Part shown: positions 1-11,215 of the stretch, one piece after another | How the letters are laid out: each line of letters opens with the position of its first letter | Position numbering within the stretch: the first letter of the stretch is position 1 | Assembly (NCBI GenBank): GCA_008933995.1 | Contig: WARS01000025.1 | Span: forward strand, 7,113,477-7,177,476 | Reading direction: 5' to 3' | Source of the DNA: Datnioides undecimradiatus | Lineage: Eukaryota > Chordata > Actinopteri > Lobotiformes > Datnioididae | Length of the DNA stretch: 64,000 nt | Position numbers and translations under genes: made by a program | The notes under the pieces: generated by a model | Seen by the model: the letters and a program-made list of their open reading frames with translations, nothing else | What the model was told of the DNA's origin: nothing | The model's database searches: none

Positions 1-3000
1 TTGTCCATTTATCTCGCTCCTCTGGACAACGCATCAAATATTCTCCAGTGCACACAACCCTCCAATACTCATATAGACTAGGAAGGACAGTCTCATGAAA
101 AACACAAACACACAATATTAAGCTTAGGCTCATATTAGTGTTTAGATCTCAAAATCTATTTAATAAGAAGCGAAGGGGACCGATGTTTAAGGAACAATGG
201 TGGCCTCTCTGTTTAGAGGCAGGGGCACAAAGCCAATATCCGGCATGGAGATATTACCCCAGGGAAGCAAGAGCCTTCATCGTTCTGTGAATCTCGTGCC
301 ATCTTCTCCTTAGAGTTTGAAGGCTGGATGGAGCCACTTCCATTGTTTTCTTGAGGCTGGTTGTTTCCTTCCCACCAGACGGGCTGCCTTGACAACAGCC
401 AGTTCTGATGCACACTTGAATTTGGCCCAAAGATTTTGGCAGAGGGAAACCAACCAGGCTGTTAGCAAACGGCCAAAAGATGAATACACCTACTATTCGG
501 CCAAACCTTTGCACAAGGGCACTTGTATTTTTGTGGGATGCAATGAGTGCGGCATATGACACTGTCTGGTATCCCCCCCTGTTTTTCAGCTATTTACATG
601 TCAAGCATGACTGATGGTTTGTTTTTTATGAAGTGTGACATCTGCAGTTCACACCTCCCCGCTCTCTTTTCCGGAAAATGTAATTATGCAGACTAGGACA
701 TGATGTTTTGCTTCTGCTGACGTGGTTGTTTTGGACAGAGATATGTAAAAACAAACAATAATATGAAATAGCCATTTACTTAAGTCTGGTCTTTTTACTG
801 ATAATGAGTCATGAGTCACTCGGCTATGGCCAAGAACGGGTTCTGCAAGATGATCTTAATGAAGGACACAACCTAAAAGAAGCTGACCAAAATAAACAGT
901 GTTGCTGGAGTTTTGACCCCTCAGTACCATCACTTATGAAATGTATTATTCTGTGGCACCTCTGCTTTGTTTTGTCATTTTAAATTCAGGAATTTAAAGG
1001 TAGTCTCGCAGTAAATCATGCAGATTTCCTGCAAAATCCTGCTTTGTGACAAACAAAAAACGCCTGTGGCATCAGACAACATCAACAGTGTGTGTGTAAA
1101 TATTCAGATAAGTTACTGGCTCCATCAATCATTGCTATCTGGTTAAAATACTCACAGCAGAAAGTGTACAAAAGCCCAGAACCTAGAGAAAGAACAGAAG
1201 GACAGCCTAAAACCCCATAATTATAAACAAGCTGGTGTTTGTCCTACTGCAAACACCTTCTGGTCAGAACCATGAAGGTAGGCTTTAATGTCTGGATTCG
1301 CATATCCAGGCCAGGACCTCAAAACTAACATTGAAATAAAACAGATGTGTTAAATCAAGTTAGGCAGAGAAAAACCCGATCAGCACTGACAGACAAGACA
1401 TCTGAACCCCTCTCAGGCAACATCGTAAAACCAGCAGACGCAGAGAGGCTCCCGGTGCTCATGAGCGCTGACTAACGAGACAAGCTCCCCGTGAAGCATT
1501 TACAGATTCAAGCCTAAAACTTTTTTCAGTCTGAAACACAAAGGGAAATGTGTGGACCTGAGGAAAAAGTAGAACTTGGAGAGACAACGGCCCTTCTGTG
1601 GTCGACAGTGAGGAGAAGGTTGCTGTATTTGGATGCCCCTGATGATGCTAGGGATGGAATATGCTATTTTTATGACTTTTCATGATAGGTAACCCTCTGT
1701 CATAGAACCTTGTCATTAAATTATCAGGTATTAGTGTTCAAACTCCATTTCTTTAGAGGATTAACAGTGAAACCACATAAGAATGGCCCCGCCAAACTCA
1801 TTTCTACACATCACTTCTGCTCTGCCTCCGTCTGGTGAGGCTGGAAGAATAATTAAATGTTTTGTTTGCTTTGTTTTTTTTTTTCCTTGTGCAAAGGAGA
1901 AAGGATCGGTCTCTGCTGTCAGTTACTGTATGATCTGTTGCTCCAGTCTGGCCAGGCCTGTCAGTCAACATTTCTCTCTCTTGACATCAAAACATTTGAT
2001 AATCACGCCACTACAGATGCTGAAGAGGAGGGGAAAGAAGAGAGAACAGTGCGGTACACTCTGCCTACTAATTATGCCGCCTGAGATGTCTCTTTGTCAT
2101 TGGACTAAATTGCATGACATTTAACAATAAATTGCATTTTTGCCCATTTACTTGCACGGGTAACAATCAAAACTGAATGCATGCAAATGAAACACGAATA
2201 TGTGACAGGAATATACGAAACAGGCGTATCTAACGCGACGCATCCGTGGCTTTGGTTTGATTGTTTAGAGGGAGAAAGTAAGCTGATGAAACAGACTTGT
2301 CACTTTGATTATGGAGATAAGTTTCTTTGGCAAACATATGTTTACTTCTCAAGCCACTAAAGACTTTGCCGGCGCGCTGCTGCGAGTGTAGATACAAACA
2401 CAGCTGATTAAATAACTTGAAAGCTGCAGGTAGGGATCCTCAAATCCAATCCGACCCTCTGAAAAACATTTTTATTCTAATCTGGAGCGCGTGTTTTTCT
2501 GTAGAGGCACTTTGATTGGTCAGAAGGGGCCAGATTTACTTAGAAGCACTGAGGCACCACTTTTTCAGATGTTTTCCATCGACGGAGCCTTAAAAAGCAT
2601 TTACCTTGGAGCCGCAGACATCCCGGCCATGAGCATTACTACAACTGAATGGAGCAAAATGTGAGCACTTGGCATTAAGTAAATGAAGTAAAGCTATTAA
2701 GTGTTGAATAAATAAAGTGAAATGTTTTTTGTTGTATAAATGAAATGTTGTTTGGGTCTGGTTAAGTGCTACGAAGAACTTCAATAACCGTCTGGGGTAG
2801 AGTAGAATGCCCTTGAAGCTGGCACTCAAATCAGACAGCATAATAACATTCAGATGGTCTCCCTGCATGATGATGACACAGCATTGGCAAGCCCAGCCTC
2901 TCCGGTGCTCTGCCCTTGAATGATAAAGCCTTTACCCTTTGCATTCGCACAGTCCGACTTCAATCACGGGCTTTTCTGCCCGGGATGTGCAGAAAAACAT

Positions 3001-4225
3001 CTCAAGTATTATCCTTGCATCCATTATTGCACCTGAGACACAGGACTCGCTCTTAATGCAGGAGTTGAAAGGTAAGCAGACTTTGCATAACTTGAAGCCT
3101 CACATGGTTTATTGGAGGAGACAACCATGACCGTGCGCGGCGTACCGCCAGCCTCACTGGTCACCTCTGGTCAGGATGACCCACTTTGAGTAGAACATTG
3201 ATCAAGCACTATTTAATTTGAAATGGAGCATCTTAAGTTTCAGCCAGACTGGGTAAGCTGTTTAAAGCAATGCTCTTAGGATTAAACAGAAATCCAAAAG
3301 GTTATTCAATGACAGACAATCTGTCTTTGTTTAAAGCGATACACTACTGTACCTTCTGGACTGCAGGATCGCAAGCTAAACCTAAGTCCCTGATGAGATA
3401 TTTCATAGATTCACAGAATATGAACCAATCTAGAAAGTGGATCAGATACTCTCTGAACTCTCCCTCCTCTCTGCTTAGGGCTGATCAGGACACAGTCCTC
3501 TCATGTAACACAATCAAACTGAATGACAGCACTCAGAGTCTGCACTCTGGATAATCACGCAATCAAATTGCATTATTTGGCTTCGGCAGGTGCAAAGTGA
3601 ACGTGGCGCATTTGCCATCGATGCTAATTTGAGTCGTATTTGGCTCGTTCGCCTCGACAGATCTCTGCAGATATCATTACATTGTGATGAGAGGGTTTCC
3701 TCCATATTTGAATCTTTGGTAATGGGGTGTTTCGGGCTATAATTTCAGTCATAACAATTCTGTGAAGGACTTTACTGCCACATTGTATTATTCTTTTATA
3801 AACACATACAGCCAACTATCCCGTCCAGCCCTTATCACCCCCATCGCCTGGTGTGATGCAGCCACGCAGGCGATGCAGGACAGTTTTCATCTTCTGTGTA
3901 TTTTTTGGTTAACAAGGAGTCATGAGGTGAAATGAATGCAGCTGTTATCCAAACGTTTACCTTTACTTTACATGTATATAAATGAGCAGCTTCACATCTA
4001 GTGTGATTTGTACCTGTCACTGACGTTAGTGTTTGAAAGACGTGGCCAAATGGAAAGTAACGCTTGTCTTGGCAGAGCAAGACAACCTTTGTGATGTTAA
4101 TGTGAAAATGGGCATTGTTACTGCATGCAGATGGCACATGAATATCAAGTTGAGAAGAAAAGAAAAAGATCTCGCTGAGCAGGAGTCTTTTTGCCAGCGC
4201 TGACTTTACCAGCCCTGTTTTAACG

Positions 4226-4238
4226 GTTGCTTGGCAAC
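4226..4238. promoter_or_regulatory. RFX X-box, one-base spacer
   Basis: GTTGCTTGGCAAC is an inverted pair of RFX half-sites (GTTGCT and GGCAAC) around one base, matching the compact X-box form. Confidence 0.45.
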
Positions 4239-7055
4239 ACTCATTAGTGTGCTCCACTGATAGAGTCAGAGAGATGGGATGTATGAACCCAAAGTAAGAC
4301 TTCTGCTCAGAGGCAATTAGATGTCCTTAGGGATCGTTCGGGAACGAATGTCAACACCTGCTCTGGTGAACCTAAATATACTCAGTATAGCCAAATGTTA
4401 AATCAGCTTTTTGCAAGCTGTGGGAGTAGTTTACAACTTCAGCCTTGGATATGGATTTGCTGTAAAGTGCATATTGCATTGTGGCACATTCCAGGAATCA
4501 GAGTGAAACTGAAATTGCTTTCTAACTAGAAATCCATATAAATGTCCCAGATCCGTGTTTTGACTTGTGTCCCAAAAAGAAGACATGTAAGTTTAGAATC
4601 ACCTGCTACTACATGGAGGGCTGAGGCTAAAGGGCATATCTATTCCCTGTATATCTATATGGGAGCTAATATACCATGCCTGAAACCTTTACTGGGAATC
4701 AGTGTTGGCAAACTAGCATAACTGGCTGACACCTTGTGACTGGTAAACAAGCCCACTGTAATGCAATGCAAACTTGTTGAAAAATTGGGGAAAACATCTT
4801 GTATTAAACACTGTAGGTTATACAAGGTCATGATGTGCTCCAGTCAGTACCTCAGCATGCACACCTCCTTGCAATACCCAAACTTTAAAATGTCAGTCAT
4901 ACACTACCCAGGGAAATGTTCCTCCAGAGGCTTAAATCTTAGGGGGCGTGTTTAACAAGCATCTAACAATACTAATGTCTTTCACTGAGGCCATGTGTAA
5001 ATTTGCTCCGTTTAGTTAGTTTAGCTGCTTTAACTTGGGATTGCGGAGAGCTGTGGTAGTATTTCCAGCCAAGAAAAAGCTGAAGAGCTCACGCTTAAAC
5101 CCCAACATGTCTTTCAGCTGCGTTGTATTCAGGCCTTTTATTGGTTGGTGGGGGAACTGGAATGTCTGTCGCTCCTTCTGATGAATTTCTCCCATTATGT
5201 TGCTGAATATCGGTGGGAATTCCAGGGAAGATAAAGAAGCCTTTACTCACTCGTCACCCAAACCTGAAGCTGTGTGGCAAAGGTTTCAGATTGCTTTAAC
5301 ATTGTGCTATCGAAATCCATTACAGCTGCTGTAAATATCTTCATATAATCCCATTTAGCCACTTTCTAAACAGCAAAACATAACATTATTCAACAGAATG
5401 GACCCAGACAGGGTCAATAAGACCCTAAAACCCTAAAACTATACCAATAATAAAACTAAAACCACAGACTTATTTTGCTCACAGACTGTTTTACTTTTCA
5501 ATAAACTTGTGTTTTTGCATTTAGATAACGACTGAGAGTGTTTGACTTTATCACAGCCGCTTCATTACTGACAGAAATGCAATTTTGCCATTTCGTTGCC
5601 TCAGATGTGAAACTAGCTTAGGAAAACGGAACATGAGAGGAATGAAAATACAAAGCTGGACAACTGAGGCCTTATTGTAGAAAATCCACAGCTTCTGCTG
5701 TTTGAAATGGGCAACTGTGACCTTATGATAAGCAGAAATCACCCACCATCACCAGAAATACACACACACACTATGTCTAATTTAAATATACTCCACTTAC
5801 AGTGAAGCTTAGTCACTCTTTTCATTTCAAGACTGGAGGGAAGAAAGGAACCAATAACCTTTTAAGGGTATGTTTGCCCTTGTTGCTGTGGCCGCGTATA
5901 TTTGATTTAAACCAACACACTGTAGATCACATACGGATTCAGTTCATTAGCTTCAGATTGAGTGCTGGGTATTTTGCAGTTAAGAGAGTAGAGAAAATCC
6001 AATTTTGCGCTCATCCTACTCGCCAATTCTTTCTTTGGGAATCTTTCAGGTGGCCTGTCTAATGAGGTCCCATGAAATTTAGTTTCCACACCAGACAATG
6101 CACCTCATTGTGTCCGGAGCAGAATTTATTTCTCCTGTCCCTTTCACTCTGAGTAACGCTTGCACACAGATGCACACACTACAGGGATGAAGCAATTTGA
6201 ATTTGAGGGAGTTTTCAGTCATTACCTTACAGCCCGCTGACATGATATGATTCAGGTGCGCAGAACGGATGTGTATGTGAGACAATGTATTATTTATGTG
6301 CAATAGATCAGTGTGGTAAGATATAAAATAGGGACTTTGATTTCAGGAATAGGCTTGTCTTGCTAGAGGCCTGTGAAATCATTCTTCTCCATTCTGGCCA
6401 CGGATACAATCTAGTTAAGGTTAGTCAGTTAGCTAAAATAATCAATGTTTTCTATATTGTTTCCTTGTTTCCTATAACCTTTCCAGCCTGCTGTAGAAAC
6501 ATCTTTAAAAATACTACGATATGGTTTGATGCATGATTTTGAAAAACCCTGGTGTTCAGTTGCTTTTTTTATGTCCTGTGCTAACATTTCTCAAATTGTC
6601 ACATTCTACAATAGCGGGAGATGACAATCCATCATCCCAATTATCCCCACGCCTACCTCTATATAAAGGGCATGCTATTTTATGCATTAGCACTGAACCG
6701 CTGGCACCAGGCTTATATTGTGAGCTGCAGAGTCGTCCAATGATTTTATCTAACAGTTTCGAATGAATCATTATAGTTTTCTCATCTTACCACTCTACCT
6801 CAAGATTTCAGAACGCTTTCTTGACAAAAGTAGGTCAGCTGACAAGTTGAGAGCATGTTGCATAATGCAACAGACTTTTTTTTTTTTTTACTTTCTTACC
6901 AAAGGAACATGTTTTCCAAGTTACAAACTACATGGGTATTGTCATCGAGGCAGATGTCTGTGGCCCCGAGTGCCCTACATGCTTATTTTTGGCCCGCTGT
7001 CAGTGTTTAAATGGATAAACGAAGGTCCTCTTGTGCGTCAGGACATCAAGGCAGA

Positions 7056-7096
7056 GACACACACTTACACACACACACACACACACACAGACACAA
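7056..7096. repeat. (AC)n microsatellite
   Basis: The core at 7067-7089 is pure; the flanks are interrupted. A (GT)n tract at 7331-7348 runs in opposite sense 240 bases on, so the two could pair. Confidence 0.95.
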
Positions 7097-7330
7097 ACTG
7101 CATCATCTAGCTGCCACATAGATTAGACTGTTTTAATCAAGTTTGTTTGATGAGAGCATGGTTTGACTGGGACATGCAGCTGGCAGCTAAGGACAGAAGA
7201 ATTGAATTAGTCCTGCTGTAGACATTACAGTAAACCTCAGTGGAGATTTGTTCCTGAGAGCGAGCGCCAACCAATTTCCATAGTATTAAGAAAGAACAGT
7301 AGTAAACATTGCAGGAATGGTCATGGTGTG

Positions 7331-7348
7331 GTGTGTGTGTGTGTGTGT
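7331..7348. repeat. (GT)n microsatellite
   Basis: Nine dinucleotide copies, complementary in sense to the (AC)n tract at 7056-7096. Confidence 0.95.
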
Positions 7349-7871
7349 CTGTAAACACACTCGTAATATTGTGTTTTCCGCTTTTAGATCACTAAAACTA
7401 GAGGCTGCAGTCAACGAGGCAGCAACTGGACGGAAATTACAGAAGACAGAAATGTGAGGAAAACATTAGTGATCTTCAGACGGAGAAACAGTTAAAACAA
7501 ATGGTTAGAAAATACACAGTGGCTGCACTGTCATGAACGTTTTTGTTATAGTTATTAGGAGAATATAAAACAAACGAATTTAAACTGAGGATTGTTTTAT
7601 TTTTGGAAACGGTAAACCCTAAAACAAAGCGCCTTAGATGTATCTTATGACAAATTTCACATAACAGACCTGTGTACAGCTGTTATTGTTGTACATGAAG
7701 ATGAGTATTGACTTTAATGATGTACATTTGCAATGTGAAAGGTATGGAGATGTTTATTTTCATTTTGAAAAAGGCAACCGCTCACCTTGCTGTAATCATA
7801 ATCACCATTCAGTATTTACTGGGGTCCAGCAAAGGTAGCAAGTGACAAGCCTATTTCCACCGCCGCCGTCA

Positions 7872-7885
7872 CCAGCAGGGTGCAC
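7872..7885 (+). promoter_or_regulatory. CTCF-like motif
   Basis: CCAGCAGGGTGCAC matches the CTCF core CCASYAGRKGGCRS except for one T in the GG step. It lies in a small CpG-containing patch (CACCGCCGCCGTC). Confidence 0.25.
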
Positions 7886-9899
7886 GCAGGATCCATGGCA
7901 AGTCGCAGTGACATGTTCAGTATGCTATGAGTCAGGCAATCTGAGCCTTTTATGACCTTTTAATGTTTCATTTGGATGTCGGAGCGGCGTCCAGCATGTC
8001 AAACTGAACCAAATGGCCGAGGTCCCTGAAAGCTTCAGCCGCGGTTTGTCAAACATCTACTTCTTTTGAAACTTCTCTTTGAAAAGAACACAGCTTTGAC
8101 ATAATAAAGCAGGGGGTAGCCACAGTTATAGGTTAATGGGATGCAATCAAAGTTAGCATGAATGCGTTTTGATGTACGAAAAGGCCAATTCTGTGGGCCC
8201 GCGAGCCAACGACCCAGACTGTGACAGACTGAAATGGCATTATTACCACGTACAGTAATGGATACAGGGTAGCTTCAGGCTCAGGCGGACTAAAAAGACT
8301 CTGAGGTAAGTTTAGATGTAATATCAACTACCGTTATGATGCAAGAAGTTAAGTCCAGACTGTCAGGTTGATGACCAAACCGCCATGGTCTCTGTGACGC
8401 AGCTTGCTCTGCCTAATCAGTTGTTTTTGTTCTGGCAGAAGGGACTCTACCTCTCCAGCTTACGTCCATTATCCATAATTAACAGAGCAGAGGGCTGCAG
8501 ATGAGGCAGAGAGGCTCAGCGTGGAGACAGATGTGTGGGCTGCTTTAGTGCAGCCCCTCTGTCATGATTTGAGCAGATTCACGGAAAGATGAGGAAAACG
8601 GTAAGAAAACCGTCAACGTTCATAAAGTTTGTGAATAATGAGAGTCAAGCTGCCTTTTGCAGGAAACGACATGCAAATGTGACCTACTGTTTGTTTTTTC
8701 CCAGGGATTTATCATCACACTGCAGCACTTTATGGAACAAGTGATTCAGAGTTCGCAAAACAATAACATTACAGCTAATCAAACATGGTAAAATGAGGAA
8801 ATAAGCATCCAGCATAGTTAAGTGCAGCCTCTGTCGACTTTCTAATCAGCTACCTATTCAAAAGCACCGTTAAGCAGGAGTTATTGTCTAGACTCGCTGA
8901 CTCCCTGCAGACTGAGGTCCGAGGACAAAGTTAATTCAGGGCTTTCATTCTGTCTTTGAACTCTTAACTGTCCATCCGCACAGCTCTAAAAAATGCGGAT
9001 CAAACGTGGAAAGAAAACTGTTTTTCATTGCGAGGACCTCCAAAAGGTTTTAAGCATCAATGAGAATCTGACCTTCAGGTGCCAGCAGGGTAACGTCAGT
9101 GTAAAGTGGATTTGTTCAAGAGGGATTGTGAAACAGCCTGTTCAGTATAACGTATCACCTCACAGGGACACTTTGGGGCATTTTGACAAATTCACTTATT
9201 TGATGTCTTGCTAAGTTAGACGACAAGCTTTGTGTAAACTTTGCGGATTCACTACAATGAGAGAGGCAGGCCAGAGAACCCAATACTACACGTACGGCTA
9301 CGGCTTTCAACCATGGCGAATCAACACACTGCAAATTACTAGCTGCTGCTAACAATGAAGCTAAGTATCTGCTTAGTAACCTACTGTGGGATTAGCTATA
9401 AAGTCATTGAAAGCAAAAGTGATACGAGTGCTCGAGCAGAACCGGTGTAGGTTTACAATGCAGCGTGTAATTGGCTGCCGTAATGAAGAATATAGCAAAA
9501 TGAAGTGGGCTGAGAAAAACGCCGGCAGCAGTAGCAGTGGCCTGCACATGAGGGGCTCCAGATATGCTGCCTTTGTGTCTTATATACTGTACGTTTATTG
9601 TGCTGATGATGTGACATAGGCCGCCCTGCTTTAGTTAAGATTCAAGTGTTCAATCGAGCCTATGTGTGCTGGAAATTAATCAACAGCTTACTGTGGATTT
9701 AGCCAAGGAACACACTATGAAAACAGACACACACAAGAAACATCCACAGATACTTCTTATGAGATTAGTATGCAAAACTGTTCAGTTTTGATTATCATAG
9801 CTGGTATAGTTGAATGGTAATTTAGAAGTGGGATATCGAATTGGTTCAGCTTTGGCATTATATCGTGCATATAATCAATGTCAGTCAATCCTTTCATTT

Positions 9900-10165
9900 C
9901 AGGATGCTCAATTTCCCCATTTAATTGGAACTTAATGTCCATAGGAAATGCCAAAATGAGGACTGTAATTTCCCAGTGCCACACTACATTCATTATCAAT
10001 GCTTGGTAAACAAAGGCTTCCATTGTCGCCATGCTCAGCCTCAGCTCACAACTTCCGAACTGATCTTATTCCATTTGCATTTCGGCGTATTATACGAAGC
10101 AATTACCAGTGCTATAACAGACCCCTCTTCAGGAAAATCATATATTGATTGCTAATTAGTGCCTA
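9900..10165. promoter_or_regulatory. Candidate conserved non-coding element with POU octamer
   Basis: It contains the octamer ATTTGCAT (10073-10080), GCTAATTAGTGCCTAATG, CCCATTTAATTGG and GAAGCAATTACC. There are no repeats, and opposed chance frames cover both strands. It lies directly upstream of the CCAAT-TATA promoter at 10.30 kb. Confidence 0.28.
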
Positions 10166-10300
10166 ATGAAATCGTAACCAGCCATTGATTGGGATGTTAA
10201 ATTACTCTTCTGAATATGCTTTCTGCATATGTATACTGACAACGTTAGCTGTAAAAAAAGGTGATGAGCTCTCATGGAGGAAGGGAAGGGAGAGCCCTGT

Positions 10301-10385
10301 GATTGGCTCGTGTGGTTTTCTGCTCCAGTTCCAGCAGAGATGTGTGTTATATAAGGTGGCCTGTTGCGTCATGTGAACTAGTCTG
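10301..10385 (+). promoter_or_regulatory. Candidate CCAAT-TATA promoter
   Basis: GATTGGCTC (10301-10309, reverse NF-Y site GAGCCAATC) lies 42 bases before TATATAAGG (10348-10356), followed by TTGCGTCAT, an ATF/C-EBP-like word. With a start near 10378 this gives CCAAT at about -75 and TATA at about -30, the classical layout. No known gene follows. Confidence 0.35.
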
Positions 10386-10488
10386 TGCTGGACAGAACTG
10401 CTGCTCCTTTGCTGTAACATGTGTGTGCATGTACGTTACAGAGATTGCATAAATTAATAATGCAATACTAAAGAAGGCTGCATTTACA

Positions 10489-10692
10489 ATGGTTTTGCAA
10501 AACATGAGGTGGATGCTGGTATGCTCGATCCACGAGTCGACTCTGTCAGGGAATAAAAATCCTGTTCAAACAAAGCCTCCCTTCGAATGTGCTTATATCT
10601 GGAAACTCTCCCATTTTATGATTGACATAGATTTAATAAAGGAAATTAATAGGCAATATTGGCTTTTGCTACTATTTACAGTATCAGTGTAA
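10489..10692 (+). CDS. Unrecognised 67-codon frame downstream of the CCAAT-TATA promoter
   Basis: This is doubtful. The frame starts at ACAATGG, a good start context with A at -3 and G at +4. It begins MVLQNMRWMLVCSIHES and ends with the hydrophobic run YWLLLLFTVSV. It lies about 110 bases after the predicted start site at 10378. Three short upstream ATG frames come first (from about 10418), which weighs against translation. An AATAAA at 10635-10640 sits inside the frame and could end a short transcript before the stop. No homology is known to me, and codon use is AT-driven. It is more likely a chance frame in a non-coding transcript, listed because of the promoter. Confidence 0.1.
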   Translation: MVLQNMRWMLVCSIHESTLSGNKNPVQTKPPFECAYIWKLSHFMIDIDLIKEINRQYWLLLLFTVSV

Positions 10693-11138
10693 TTCATGAA
10701 GGTAAGGAAAGGTTCTCAAATATGGTTTAGCACCCACGATTTCATTTCTATTTGTGTTCCTAGTCAAACTGAATGCAGTCTGCAATAAATCTTTCTTTCT
10801 CTATAGTTATACTGTTCCATTTATATATAGAAAACATCTATACACTCAAAATGCAATACAGTCCGATGTTTTAGCCTCTAAAAGACAATAAGGTTTAATC
10901 AAACTGCTTGAAAAATAAAGAAAATAAACACTCACAACTGAGTCTGAGAACAGCAGTTTATCTCCGTGGTTTAAAGTCCAAATCAGAGGACAACAGCAGA
11001 TAGAGAAACCTCAACGTCAGCTCTCCTGAGGACAAACACTAAGTATTTTGAAGAGTAAAGGGGGGAGTGCAATCAAGCCCCTCTTTTGACTTGTTATTCC
11101 TGCATAACAGCTCCCACTGAGCCCCTGTTCCCCTCAAA

Positions 11139-11215
11139 TCACATGCAAATGTAATTTATGTTCCCAAGTTGGCCATATCAACTGCCCACCCACCTCCCGG
11201 GATATTTGCATGTGA
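11139..11215. promoter_or_regulatory. 12-bp inverted repeat carrying two POU octamers
   Basis: TCACATGCAAAT (11139-11150) and ATTTGCATGTGA (11204-11215) are perfect reverse complements 53 bases apart. Each contains the octamer ATGCAAAT. The spacer includes GTAATTTATG and CCATATCAAC. This looks like a paired-site enhancer core. It is too short and lacks obvious target duplications for a transposon, though a tiny MITE was considered. Confidence 0.45.

Larger units (their letters stand above)
1..9899. other. Gene-free stretch
   Basis: No exon recognised on either strand; all frames are 140 codons or shorter and unlike known families. It holds octamers at 2181-2188 and 8671-8678, the X-box at 4226, a TATATAAAG word (6660-6668) with a CCAAT too close (6637) to be a normal promoter, T runs at 1874-1884 and 6876-6889, two dinucleotide repeats and a CTCF-like word. 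If SYT1 were arranged as in tetrapods its 3' end would be expected to the left of this stretch. Confidence 0.6.

Noticed and set aside
5423-5440. Interstitial telomere repeat (ACCCTAAAACCCTAAAAC)
   Set aside because: Only two imperfect units with an extra A; not TTAGGG arrays.
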